Notes: a model not told the origin generated them from the sequence alone. Positions 46,589 to 58,271 are shown, numbered from the stretch's first letter. The stretch: 64,000 nucleotides of DNA from Dryas octopetala (GCA_963921425.1 OY992836.1:131501-195500); one strand, 5' to 3'. Made by a program: numbers and translations.

Positions 46589-47941
46589 TCAATGGGTTGG
46601 GGCAAGTGGTGGGTTCCCCTCTCGGATCCAGATGTACTCAATCAAATTGGTTTTTAGGGATTCGTTGATATTTCGGTCCCTAAGCAAATTCCGACGAATA
46701 TTCATCTCAGGTAATGATGATGGAGCGACACCAGTCGGATATGGTTCTACACCTTCATATTCAGCTTCTGCCCTTCTAGTTCTTGCTTCTGGGTCTATTG
46801 GGTCATCCCTACAATCATCCTCAGGGCGCTCATCCTCCACGATCATATTGTGCAATATTATGCACGCCTTCATGATATACCCAAGCTCAATCGGACGCTA
46901 ATAACGAGCAGGTCGTTTTATAATCTGCCACCTGCCTTTTAAAATTCCAAATGCCCTTTCCACATCCTTCCTGTATCCCTCCTGTCGAGCGGCAAACAAC
47001 TTGTGGTGGGGAAGAACAGGACTGTGCAATGGAGTAATAAGAGTAGACCATTGAGGGTAGATCCCATATGCAAGATAGTATGGAATGGTGTAGTCTATCC
47101 CATTCACAGTGAATTTCACCCTGTCGTTCCGGCCAGAAATCATATCATCAAAGAGATGCGAACAGTCCAGCACTTTGATATCATTATTCGACCCAGGTAT
47201 ACCAAAATTTGCATGCCATATCCACGTGTCGTACCCTGCAACAGCTTCAAGGATAATTGTTGGAACACGATAATGCCCACGGTAAATAGCTTGCTCGGCC
47301 ATTGGGCAATTTTGCCATACCCAATGCATGCAATCCAAGCTACCAATCATACCTGGAAATCCTCTACGGCTCCCCTTTCGCAAAAGTTTTCTCAAATCGG
47401 TCGGGGTAGGCCTCCGGAGATACTCCGGTCCGAAGACGTCAGTGATGGCTCTCACGAACTTCAAGAATGACTGTCGTATAATGGTTTGGCTAATGGTCAT
47501 TGACTCTGAGACCAAATCATTCGGAATGCCATATGCCATCACCCGTAGTGCCACAGTCACCTTTTGGTGAGGTGTGCAACCCGCTCTACTGAAAGCGTCA
47601 ACTTTTAGACGGAAATACTCATCCTGGAGGCAAACCACTTCGAGAATCCTATTGAATAGCGGTTGGTGCATGCGGTATCGCCTGCGGAAAGTCACAGTGT
47701 CCTCGATTGGCGATGGGATGAAGTAATTGTCCATGAGACGTTCGTGGGAGGCTTCTCGATTCCGGTGTGTGTACCGGTGACTTGAAGAAGTACCGCCATG
47801 CCTTGGATGTCCGGCGACGACAGTATGACCCATTGACATGATCAACTGACCCACCATCTCCCTTCCATCCTCTTCCCTATCCCATTCAGCATTAGAGTCC
47901 GAAGACGAGGAGGAGGATGAATACACGAACAAAGGATTCAT
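46589..47941 (-). pseudogene. PIF/Harbinger DDE transposase, one premature stop
   Basis: Start at 47941 (MNPLFVYSSSSSSSDS), about 65 bp after a TATA box. Conserved parts in order: FRRRYRMHQPLFNRIL (about residue 65), the helix-turn-helix-like region, first catalytic Asp in GMIGSLDCMHWVWQNCP, second in NFGIPGSNNDIKVLD, and Glu in KDVERAFGILKGRWQ. A TAG at 46898-46900 follows KRPARY. The same frame then continues with RPIELGYIMKACIILHNMIV to a natural end at 46589, giving about 450 codons, normal for the family. Catalytic residues are present, so only this nonsense codon obviously disables it. It catalyses cut-and-paste transposition with TTA targets, matching the TSD seen. Confidence 0.9.
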
Positions 47942-48004
47942 CTTAGTGTTTATGGAATGAAAAATGATCCTGAAATAAGATTGAGTGTAACATGTTGATT
48001 ATGT

Positions 48005-48016
48005 GGTATTTATATT
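48005..48016 (-). promoter_or_regulatory. TATA box of the transposase gene
   Basis: The minus strand reads AATATAAATACC, sharing TATAAATACC with the box of the cysteine-rich ORF. Confidence 0.5.
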
Positions 48017-48386
48017 AAAACCACATGCATGTGAGATCAGGATTGAATGGTCCACATTCATTTGCTTTATGATGGTGTAGTCATTTGATGTACTTTGATT
48101 GAGTAGTCATTTTCAACTGTATGCCTGTTATGCAGTAATGATAGCATGCATTAGTCTTATCTACTGTAGAGCATGCATGCATCCATTGGAGTTGTACCAT
48201 AATAAGTTAGAATCCAATGTTGGGTGGAAATGCAAACATGACTTAAATAAATAGCAAACATGACTTAAAACAAGATTGACATTCAAATTAAAAAATACAA
48301 TTAAATAGCAAACATAATTTAAAACAAGATTAACATTCAAAATAAAAAAACACAATTAAAGAGCATACATAATACAAGGTCTCATT

Positions 48387-49726
48387 CTAATTATTAGGCG
48401 GGTACCCCTGGTTTGACTGATTGAGGTTGGAAAGATCCGCGTAGTATCCAGATGGAGTGTACTCCGAACTGTGGTTAGCACGCATTTGCCTCTTTGCAAT
48501 GACTTCAGCCATCTTTTGCTCCCAATACATCCGTTGCCCTTCATTCATTTTGGAGAGGTCTTGGCCCATAATATTATGTTCTTCCCATTCTAGCTACCTC
48601 TCGATTCTCACCTTTTCTCTTGCTTCTTTTGCGGCGTCTCTTTCATTTCTTGCACGCTCCATGTCAAGTCTCATTTGTATGAAAACCCTTGAATTTTCAT
48701 TATAATGATCTACTGCCTCAACCATATGAGCTTGGACGGCATCGGCTGCCTTGGCCCGTTTTGCATGGTTTATCCCTGGTGGCCTTGGCCGCGATGAACC
48801 TATTGGTTGGAATGGTGGTGGGTTTTCGTCCTCGCCAAGTGGTATGACTGGATCGGCCTCCTCAGGATCATCATCAACGGGAGTGTCTGCATCATCGGTG
48901 GCGGGGGTCTCTGGATCACTAAACTGGACAGGAGCATGAACCGCAGCGTACTTTGCACTTTTCTTTATTTGTTCCCAAATGTGCACCCATGGAAACTTGA
49001 ATCCAGTCTTGTTTCGAAAACCTTCAAGTGCTTGCGTAAACTACAATAATAAAATAAAAATAAAAATATATAAATATATAAATATGCTTGATAAATAAAC
49101 AAAACAAAAAATAATAAAACCATTATATAAATATGCTACATTTATAAACAGAACAAAAAAAAAATCATACAAATATATAAATATGCTTGATAGATAAACA
49201 AAACAAAAAATAATAATATCACTATATAAATATGCTACATTTACAAACAAAACAAAAAATAATCATATAAATATATAAATATGTTTGATACATAAACAAA
49301 ACAAAAAATAATAATACCATTATATAAATATGTTTCATTTATAAACAAAACATATAATGATCATACAAATATATATACATGCTTGATAATTTGATAAAAC
49401 AAAAAATAATCATACAAATATATAAATGCATAAAAACTTACCACATTGGCATCATTTGCACCGCTTGCACACATTCGCTCGGCCTCCAATAAGCAAGCAT
49501 AAAATTTGTTGCAATCACGCGCAATATCTTTGAATTGTGCTTTAACGCCGCCAACCTTACGAATGGTTTCACCCCCCATGTTACGCTTGAAAATTTGATA
49601 AATTTGTTCTTAAAGCACGTCGGCTCTATTTTGGGTACCAAGACAAACGTCGGGAGACCTCTCTAGGTATGCCATCACTAGGGCTTCATCTTCAGCGACC
49701 CCCCAAGCATTTCCTCTAGGAGCCAT
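48387..49726 (-). pseudogene. Harbinger ORF1, Myb/NAM-associated protein, two premature stops
   Basis: Exon 1 runs 49726-49442. MAPRGNAWGVAEDEALVMAY is a Myb/SANT-like start, followed by a TAA after NRADVL (49610-49612), then EQIYQIF and CNKFYACLLEAERMCASG. Donor GTAAGT opens an intron (49441-49041) with acceptor 'ttgtag'. Exon 2 (49040-48387) reads FTQALEGFRNKTGFKFPWVH, an acidic Pro-rich linker, and a charged helix (RLDMERARNERDAAKEAREK). A TAG at 48594-48596 interrupts this before the tail GYPPNN. Plant PIF/Harbinger elements pair such a Myb-like protein with the transposase; it aids nuclear import and DNA binding. It is transcribed toward the transposase. Confidence 0.8.
49041..49441. repeat. 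AT-rich ~99-bp repeat, four copies, filling the ORF1 intron
   Basis: 'aatatgcttgata.ataaacaaaacaaaaaataat' recurs at about 49084, 49183, 49281 and 49379. The array makes up nearly the entire 401-bp intron. Confidence 0.85.
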
Positions 49727-49802
49727 GACGAAGAAAAAAAAAATTTGTGCAAATTTGGTAAAAAAAGTTGTAGTTTGTGATGAAAAACTATGAGTTTTGT
49801 AT

Positions 49803-49813
49803 GATATATATAC
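49803..49813 (-). promoter_or_regulatory. TATA-like box upstream of ORF1
   Basis: The minus strand reads GTATATATATC, about 80 bp upstream of the ATG at 49726. Confidence 0.4.
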
Positions 49814-49861
49814 ACCCATTTGAGAATATAGCTGTTGGAGGGTTTGGACAATTTTAAACAT

Positions 49862-50364
49862 TTTTTTGAAATTTTTTTAAAAAAGTTCGGGTGTTTTTTT
49901 TTAAATTTTTAAATCAATTGTTTTAAAAAAACTAATTAGCTACCATTTGGACCGTTGATAACGGTCCTTTAATCTAGGCCCTGCAATTTGGTTTGGGTTT
50001 AAAAAAAAAAAGGGCCCAACGACCGTTTCTTGCTAGCCGCTCATCACCAACGGTCAAGCGATTTGGACCGTTGGTGCATCTCAATTTTCTTGCATGCGCT
50101 GGTATATCACTACCCCAGACAGTTTTGGTATTGTGTCAGTATGGCTGCAGGCAAGTGGGAATGAGTGATTTCCTTCACGTGGGTGGGCCAGCCAGCATTT
50201 GGCTCTCAACAATTTTGGCTCACAGCTGTGACCCAGAAGTGGGTTTCAATTTGGGTTACACCCCATTTTGGCGCACCTTTTCCGGCCCGCAGTGAGTGAA
50301 TGTGAGGCAAATGTGACCCATGTTGGGCTTTTGGGTCACAAAAGTCGGTGCATAGTGGTAGGCC
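49862..50364. other. Right terminal region of the Harbinger
   Basis: Non-coding. Contains repeated 'ggaccgttg' words (49950, 50063) and the GTGACCC words leading to the inverted repeat. Confidence 0.55.
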
Positions 50365-50367
50365 TTA

Positions 50368-51857
50368 AGGCCTCCAAATTGCTCTTCAAAGACAGCTCAG
50401 AAATCCTGTCAGCAAAAGAATAAAATGGTCCCAAGGCATCTTTCCATTTTGGGTAATTGCCTATCACATGCTCTCTTTCCTTCCCCTTTGTTTGTCCATT
50501 CTAAGAAAAATTCAGAAACCACAATGTGAAGGCTGTAAATGAGGCAAAGAGAACATCTACCTATCTCAACATTCTTTAAGGATCATCCATTGAGGGATAA
50601 GATAAAATATTCTCATTTTTGAATTAACCAAACTTTATCCCTTCATTTCCTTTTAATCCTAGCTACATATTCTAGACATAAAAACTCACCAAAACCATAA
50701 AACACTCTCTCATTTTCGAGCTCCTCCCTCCATCCTCTCTAATTTCACTCATTCCATCATTCATTCCATCATCTCATCTCAAAAACACACATCTCATCTT
50801 CCATATTTCAAAACCCTAGCTTTTTCTCATCTCTCTTCATCATTTCTTTTCTCCATCTTCCCTTCATCAACTCTTCCTCTCCAATAAGCCAAACACCATC
50901 ACAACACCCATCTACCATATTCACCACCATTATTGCAAGAGGAGCTTTGAGGCACTTGGGACAATAAGCTATTTTGGGCATCCTTAGAGGAGTGACACCC
51001 CTTGGGAGCTTGGCTTCAACATCTAGAGTTTTCTCTTTACCTTCTTGTTTCCATTTATGTTTCAATTTGTGATATTGTTTGTAACTTTTATGGCTAGTAA
51101 ATAGTTTTTTGATTTAGGGTTAGGGATGTAGCCCTAGCCCAACCATGTAATGACTTTGTGATTTGTTATATAAATGCCCTTTTGGATATATATGCTCTTA
51201 TGCTAGTTAAAGATCATGACTTATATGTGTGAATTTACCACTTGTGCATATGAGAAATGTTGTCATGTAGAAATTGGAGATTGGTAACCTTTATTTTCTA
51301 AAGCTTGTTGCATAAGAGCATGGTAATTTAAAAGCATCTTAGTTGAATTGTTTTAATTGCTTGGATTCATCATCCTTAGAACTTTATGCACCAAGGGTTT
51401 GCTATGGCATTAATCTTAGGTAGTTTACCTATCACCTTAGTTGGGATAGTTGATAACATAAAAGAGGATGTGTCTTAATTTACCTTGATCGTGGGTTAGG
51501 AGGGAATCTAATCTATGTAATTTGACATAATCATTAATTGAAATGTTTGTTACATGGGAGGAGTAGTGTGAACCCCTAATAACCCCAAATCATTCATCAT
51601 CATTGAATTTATTTTGTACCATAATTTGCTTGTATTTCCATTTGTTAGTTTCAAATTCTAGTGTTACTTTTCATCAATCAACCAAACAACATTTGCACAT
51701 TCCATTATGTTTAGTCTTGGCTTGCATAGTACATAGTAGGTTGTTTGTTAGGTTTATAACCCTAAAATCAATCTAGCTTGTGATTGAAATCATAATCCAA
51801 TCTCTTGGATACGATAACCCCTTACTTCCATTTCCATACTAAAACTTGGACAATTTC
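50368..51857 (+). repeat. 3' LTR of the Athila element, part 2, truncated
   Basis: Resumes 'aggcctccaaattgctcttc' and follows the 5' LTR (from about 25607) to 'ctaaaacttgg.acaa'. The last ~50 bp of the LTR are missing, and a different sequence begins at 51861. Confidence 0.87.
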
Positions 51858-51860
51858 GGG

Positions 51861-52937
51861 TGTCACACCCTGAACCCCAGGTATGCGATAGAGGCATCTT
51901 TCCTGAATATCCCGAGAGGTCCATGCCAAACCACCAGCATTAATCCCTCAATTTCAGTTGAGCCTTTTGTAATTAAATGGATCGGGTTGGATCAGAGTAC
52001 TCATTATACAACAAAATCTTTAAGGAAATAATAAGATCAAAATAAATTATAATCAAAATAAAGATTAACCAACCCGCTAGGGTAGAATAGTTAAATCAAC
52101 ACCCCAAAAAGGGAGTTGCCAAAGTATAAGTAAAACCCACATAAGTTTACAAAATGAGTAAATCAAAATAACATTTTTTTAAAATGGGTTTCCAATAGGA
52201 AGGCAAGAACCACAACATTATCAAAAGACATGACAACAGAGACCTTGAGACATCGGACAAGAGAATCCAAGTTGTGCACCCCTTCAGTCAAGATCTTCTC
52301 CAAGAGGCAAATCTGCATAAGCAATAGTGTAAAAACAAGGAAAACAAAAAAGTAGGGGATAAGCATCTCATACGATCATAGCTTCCCTCAAGGGACCCTG
52401 CTAGGTTTGAAAACCCTTAAAAACATTTCTATGTGAAAGATTGATTTCTGAAATCCCAAAACATTTCCATAAAATCGATTTAACACCTCAGCTATAGCAG
52501 CATATGGTAAACATGCATAAAAACTCATAAATAACAATAACTCAAATGGTCGATACACATTAGATACAACTACGGCCAGCTATAATCAAAGAAATAGCAT
52601 CCATGCATAGTGAGAGTGCTACAGTAAACATAAATAGGAACTCACAATTGAGAAACCGTATCACTGTCACCTGATCAATCATGGGTCCCCGTTTTGCACA
52701 AGCACACGTAGCCACATGTTAGCCTGCCTAGACTCCCCATAATGTATAGAACAATTCTTCTAGAAGGTTTAGGGATTTGAACCCAAGGTCACGTACTACG
52801 CTACCCAAACTGTCAAACCAAACACAGTAATCATAATAGCATGTTATCATAGTTGAAAATCTACACATACACACACAAAGTTCATAGTTAGAAATGTAGG
52901 ATAAATCCCCCTACTTGGAATAAATACATCATAATAG
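51861..52937 (-). mobile_element. LTR-like fragment, gypsy type
   Basis: On the minus strand this ends ...GGGGTTCAGGGTGTGACA, a typical LTR terminus of plant chromovirus-like gypsy elements. There is no matching second LTR in the window. It adjoins a minus-strand RT relic and may be its 3' LTR. No ORF of note. Confidence 0.45.
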
Positions 52938-53412
52938 CATTTTATCAAAGTTAACCAGAAGTCGCACTTTGACTTCTTGGCATACAATGCTTCTCCAGAA
53001 GTATATCTAAAACAATTCTCAAGTGATTCTCATGCTCCTCGTGAGTTTTCAAGTAAATCAGGATATCGTTGATGAAAACTACCACGAACTTATCGAGATA
53101 GAGTCGAAATACTCTATTCATTAAGTTCATAAACGCAGCTGGTGCGTTAGTCAATCTAAAAGGCATAACTGTAAACTCGTAATGTCCATAGTGAGTACGA
53201 AATGTGGTCTTAGGTACATCCTCTTCTCTTACTCGCAACTGATGATATCCAGACCTCAAGTCTATCTTCGAAAAATACTTTACTCCAGCAAGTTGATCAA
53301 ACAATTCATCAATCCTTAGTAAAGGGTACTTGTTCTTAATCGTTGCTTAATTTAATCTTCGATAGTCAATACACAAACGTAACGATCCATCATGCTTCTT
53401 AACAAATAAGAC
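52938..53412 (-). pseudogene. Ty3/gypsy reverse transcriptase fragment
   Basis: The minus strand reads [50 protein letters not shown] and [21 protein letters not shown] catalytic-box remnant [19 protein letters not shown] follows, then a frame change to [12 protein letters not shown]. The usual F/Y-x-D-D is F-I-N-D, losing the first catalytic Asp of the pair. A TAA lies in LN*ATI. Only about 150 codons of RT remain; it is a different lineage from the Athila RT. Confidence 0.85.
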
Positions 53413-53578
53413 AGGTAAGATTCATTCCAACTTGATAACTACCAAAATTACACTCAAGGGTTCTAGAGCTCCACTCTAAACCTCCATTGGTACAAGTTAG
53501 TTACCCAAAAACAAAGGAAACTTCATTCCCTTTATGAAATCTTAAGTTTCTAAGAACAAAAGAAATTCGAAAACATAC
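53413..53578. other. Non-coding spacer
   Basis: Short degraded sequence between the RT relic and the CACTA-like terminus. Confidence 0.4.
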
Positions 53579-53799
53579 TACTACAAAAAAGCTCATACAT
53601 ATCACTATATTAATATCAGTTCTAAAGGTATTTGATATAATATGATTTTTAATATCGTTTAAAAGTTTTTTTTTCAAAAACTGATATATAAACTATTTTA
53701 CATATCATTACAATTTTGAATGTGATATATTATGTTGGACAAATTTATTAACCCTGCTTTAAAAGTGATATCTATACAAATAAATGATGCGAAAATTTA

Positions 53800-54099
53800 A
53801 GAACGGGAAAAACGCGGTACTGTTCACCACTTAAAATTTTTTTGACAACCCGTGTTTACACACACCCACACTCACATCCAAACTGAACCACACCCTAACT
53901 CATCATCTTCTTCATCGATCTCCGACTAAGATATATGGATTGAGCTCGAAGATTAAGCTTGCTAGTTGGGCTTCCAATCCACCCAGCCTTAAGATGTTGA
54001 GAGCGAAGGCTTGTAGATCGAGATCGATGGGTTGAGCACTCGTGAAGGCTTGCAGAGAGTGAACGACAGAGAGACAGAGAGAAGTCTGAGAAGTTGCGA

Positions 54100-54153
<54 letters not shown>

Positions 54154-54724
54154 CTCGATCTGGACGACGTCGCGAGATCTAGATCGACCCAGAGAAGCCA
54201 TCCTGATACCACCATCCAGCCTTCACGATTTCAAGTATTTGATGAGATTGTTTTGTTATTTTTTCTTTTTAATTTTAAGTTTAGATTTCGGATTTAGGGT
54301 TCTAATATCTGCAGGTTGTTTGAACATGGGTGTTTTGTTTTTTAGGTGTTTTGTAGTTTGTTTGAACTCGGGTCTGTTTGAATTTGGGTGCTAGAATTCT
54401 TTGTATTTACCTGAAATATGGAACATTATGCAATAATCATTCATTTTGGGTCTGTGTTATGCATTTGGCTCTACCTGGGTTTTGTTCCTTTCACCGAGAA
54501 TTTGGCTCTTCCTGATTTTGGCATTTTGGGCTGCTTATGGATCTCTGTTTGGTTTATTTGAAGTTTCTGGTATTCTGAAGTCTGAATTATGTTCCTTAGT
54601 GATGATATTAATATGGGTTAATTACTTGTAATTTTATATAGTCTATTTTATATGCATTCATTTGATGCTTATCTTTGTATAAAGTCTTTTGCACATAAGG
54701 TTATAATTTATATGAGCTTTTCAG
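53800..54724. other. Non-coding left interior of the CACTA-like element
   Basis: 5'-UTR-like sequence, the GA microsatellite and T-rich intron-like DNA (54230-54720). No supported exon. Confidence 0.35.
54099..54153. repeat. (GA)n microsatellite
   Basis: About 55 bp of GA repeats with one 'gata' interruption. Confidence 0.95.
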
Positions 54725-55842
54725 TCAATTCTCACTCAGTATACATCACAACTGATGATGCCAGCTATCTCTCCGATGGCCTCATTCATAACAAGAGACG
54801 CAAAGCCACTCATGATAGAAAAAAGGGTACATCACATATATATATGTACATATACTAAGTGATTTATGTGTACGTGCATCCATATGTTTCCATTCTTTTG
54901 ATTGATTAGGTAATTTGTTGGAGGATTGATATGTACATTTTCTTCGCTTGTAGTTTGATCTGCCATTAGTGGTATATACTATATATAGTATGTACATTCT
55001 ACAAGTTTACAATATGATCATACTTTCTTCTTTTTGTATTAATTTTTGTTTCTGTAATATCTCTGCTTTGATGATTTCAATCTTTCCAATCTGTTAATTC
55101 GTTCCATTGTGATTTTGTTTTCTTAATGAATTCTTTGTTAACACTTTAATTGTTACTTCTTGTATACATATATATATGTGTATTAGTGTAACTTGATGGA
55201 TTTTATAAGTTTATTTATTTATTTATTTATTATGATAGACTGTATGAGTCTTCTATGGGGACAATTCAATTCTTCTTTCTTTTTGGTTAAACAATTGTAT
55301 TCTCCTTTCATTGTTTGCATTTTGCTTATTTAGAGTTTTCTTTACTCTGGCTCATGCATTTTATAAAACCTTGCAGTAGTAATTAAATACCGTAGATGAC
55401 ATGCTGCTCTTCAAATTAATTGATTTGCATTTACTAAACTATGCACCTTTTTAAAAACCCGCTGTTAATTTTGCATCTCCAAGCTCTCTATATTGTAGTA
55501 AAATTATTAAATTGATGCAAGAAGATGAGTTTGTTTTAGCATTGATGACAATAAATTAAAAGTTTTGCATTTAGATTGTTGAGATTTGGTAATTTTGGTT
55601 GTGAATGGATTTTAAAGAATGAAATCTCCTCAGGGAGGCCATGGACAGGGGAAGAGCATCGAGTATTCCTAGCTGGATTGAAGAAGCTTGGGAAAGGTGA
55701 TTGGAGGGGAATAGCTAGAAATTTTGTGACCACCAGAAACCCAACCCAGGTTGCTAGTCATACATAGAAGTATTTCCTCAGGCAGGCTACAAATGACGAG
55801 GAAACGAAGATCAAGCCTTTTTGACATGCACTTTAAAGACTT
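54725..55842 (+). pseudogene. MYB-related (SHAQKYF-class) transcription factor fragment
   Basis: Exon 1 (54725-54826) lies between acceptor 'tttcag' and donor GTACAT and reads SDGLIHNKRRKATHDRKKG. Exon 2 starts at 55634 after 'cctcag'. Joining them gives [39 protein letters not shown] and VASHT*KYFLRQA. This is the single Myb repeat of the KUA1/MYBS3 type, whose signature SHAQKYF is here SHT*KYF: Ala to Thr and Gln to a TAG stop. A one-base shift follows before the RSSLFDMHFKD block. The intron phase is preserved, so it came from genomic DNA. The C-terminal two thirds of the protein are missing. It lies inside a CACTA-like element, which argues for capture. Confidence 0.8.
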
Positions 55843-56675
55843 TTCTGTAACTCTCTCTCTCTCTAATCTCTCTCTGTACTATGTATATTTTAGTGTCATA
55901 TAAATTACGAGTTTAGACTTGATGGACCTATACGATCAAGGTCCTCTAGACTCCCCACGATCACCAACATATAAAGCTACTGAAACTTCCTCACAGGTAA
56001 GTCCATATATTGTGTCCATATATTCTAATTTAAGGATATAAAATGTCATGTATTGTTTGAATTTTGTATAAAAGAAATACATATGTGACATTATGTTGTA
56101 ATGGTGTGGATCCAATCTTGTGTATGGGAAAAGAAATTGCTTGAGTATCATTGTTCTTTTTTTTCTTTGGTCCACTTGTGTAAATGTTTTTTCTTTCTTC
56201 CCCAGTTTCAGTGCACTAGCCATGTTAGTCTATTGGCCAAGCCAATTATTAATTTATGGGTTAATTTAGACCAAAATTTTTATAAGGGTTCTACTACTGG
56301 TGTTGTACTTTATAAAATTGTCTGACTGTTTAAATCTTACTTCTTAGATTTAATAATGGGAAAGGATAAGAATGCATGATTGGTCTATCTCATGCTCCAA
56401 TCGGATTGTTTAATTTCTGGATTTGCTGTATTGGGTTTTGTTGATGCACAATTCTAATAACTGCCTTTTCTTTGGTATTACAGCTTTCCTTCTCATTCAG
56501 ACCAAAATTGTTGATTTTTTGTGGATTCAAAGATCTGCAAATTCAACCCAAAAGATAAATCAAGGTGCAATCCAATATAATGTAGTTTAATGGAATTTAT
56601 ATTATTTTTTATTTTTGGGTTCCTTCATAGCAGAGTTTATTTGGGTTCCTTTACTTCATGTTCTTTTATGCTTAA
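55843..56675 (+). other. Non-coding; possible further exon of a captured gene
   Basis: At 55921-55999 the sequence MDLYDQGPLDSPRSPTYK is followed by a GTAAGT donor and could be an exon. The rest is AT-rich without support for coding. Confidence 0.25.
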
Positions 56676-58180
56676 TGTAACGCCCCGAACCTCGAGCCCA
56701 TAAATACACTGAAACCTTGACATTTAAACCTCTTTCTAAAGAATGAGCCATGCACTTAACATAATAAATAAATACTTTTGATAAATCATAGCGTGAGCCC
56801 AAAATATTTATGTAAAATTCACTGTATAAAATCGGTTAAACAAATTAAAGTGGGTCCCACTGCCTCGACTTCTCCTCACTGCCTCCTCAGCCTGCTTAAC
56901 CTACAAAACACCAAAAACCACACTGCACCATATTCATGGTACACCGGGTCATTCAAACAAACAACCCGGTAAGCTCACTAGAGCTCGTATGAGTGAAATG
57001 ACTTAAACAATAATCCTCAAATAATCCTTCAATTTCCATGCTCAAAAATAATCCACAATAAAACCCATAATTACTCAAATCACATAATATTCCATCACTA
57101 ATGATCCAAACATCAAAATAATCATAATTCATCATATTCACATCAAATTCCACCAATAATATTAATAATCATTCTGCAATTCAATTGCCTAATCGTCAAC
57201 TATTACCTCAACCTCAAATCATTCCCGTCTTAATTTAATAACCTCAGTGCATAATCATCCTCATTTCCATTCTCCAAGATTCAAGCCTAGACTTACCAAG
57301 TCCTAGTCAAATCAAGTCCTAGCAAACAAATGCACACAAGAAATCCAGCAAATTAACAGTTAAACTAACTAATTTCACTCACAGTCTAACCACGCAGAAA
57401 GACCGAAATGCCCTTCTTGGCTCCTTTGCTCGGATATCAAATCCGACAGCATAACGACATCGGGAATGAGATTTCCCGAGCCCGTGTACCTGTTAAGACC
57501 AGACAACCCACAAATTCACAAACCAGAAATACAAATAAGCCATTGAACGACCGAAACGGGCGGGCGCCACCACACATGGTGGCTGCCCCACCCCAAACAA
57601 CACACCAAAATTCATAGAAACTCACCCAAAGCGTCACTGGACAATGAAATTGACTTATGGGACTTCCGAAGAGGCAGAAACGCAACAAATAACCACCAAC
57701 CCGCCGCCACACAAGGCGGAGCTACAGTGACCGTGGCTGCAAATTAAGGAAATTGGATTCGAATCACAAATGGCTCAAACAAAGTGCACAGACATGAAGA
57801 GCATGTCGAGAGGATGAAGAATGATACCTCACTCGACGGAAAACACCGCCAGATTCGCCGGAAAAGCCGTCGGAGCAGCCGCAACATGGTGGCATCGAAT
57901 TGTCGTCGTGGAGCGTCACTGGGGTGAGAGAAATGCACGGGAAGACTCGCCGTGGCCTGGGGAAGAGGCCCAGGTGGTCCGGCGCCGTGATTTGGCCGGA
58001 AAATGCAGATCGCTGGCGAGGAGAGGTTCAGCTGTTCCGCGTCGTGGGTGATCGGCCAGAGAGACGAAGTCCACAGGGAGAGAGAGGGGAGGGTGGCGAG
58101 CACGGTGGGCCAAACACCCAGCCCAGCCGCCGTGGCGGCGCGACGAAGGTGAGAGGCGAGAGAGAGACAGAGGCGCGGGG

Positions 58181-58271
<91 letters not shown>

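Larger units (their letters stand above)
35374..50364 (-). mobile_element. PIF/Harbinger transposon, with CACTA nested inside
   Basis: The terminal inverted repeats GGCCTTCCACTATGG and GGCCTACCACTATGC (13 of 15 match) are flanked by the 3-bp TSD TTA (35371-35373 / 50365-50367). Deleting the element and one TTA restores LTR sequence continuous with the uninterrupted 5' LTR ('gttggttaagg.ctccaaattg'). 'GTGACCCAAAA' words repeat near both ends. Without the nested CACTA it is about 5.1 kb. On the minus strand it encodes a Myb/NAM-associated ORF1, a DDE transposase and a cysteine-rich ORF, each with a TATA box. ORF1 and the transposase have premature stops, so this copy may be non-autonomous. Confidence 0.92.
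25196..51857 (+). mobile_element. Athila-type Ty3/gypsy retrotransposon carrying nested insertions
   Basis: The 5' LTR (25196-27121), primer-binding site, gag, protease, RT, RNase H, integrase, a long 3' region, polypurine tract and a 3' LTR are in order on the plus strand. Without the nested 15-kb Harbinger the element is about 11.7 kb, normal for Athila. LPPKLKDLGSFTVPC and DLGANINLMPYHVY in the protease region, and the TGGTGCCGTTGCCGGGGA site, are Athila hallmarks. Every gene has frameshifts or stops. The LTRs differ by several percent plus an indel, so this is older than the Tat-like copy. The 3' LTR lacks its last ~50 bp, so no TSD can be shown. Confidence 0.88.

Noticed and set aside
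46632..47570. Plus-strand frames across the Harbinger transposase
   Set aside because: Antisense shadows of a well-supported minus-strand transposase.
35380..50366. 8-bp TSD TAGGCCTT with TIR CCACTATG (hAT-like reading)
   Set aside because: Reading the ends as GGCCT.CCACTATG with TSD TTA gives a 15-bp inverted repeat, restores the LTR sequence on excision and fits the encoded PIF/Harbinger transposase.
52773..52784. tRNA/SINE B-box-like 'ggatttgaaccc' (minus strand)
   Set aside because: No A box at proper spacing and no cloverleaf could be drawn; insufficient for a SINE or tRNA call.
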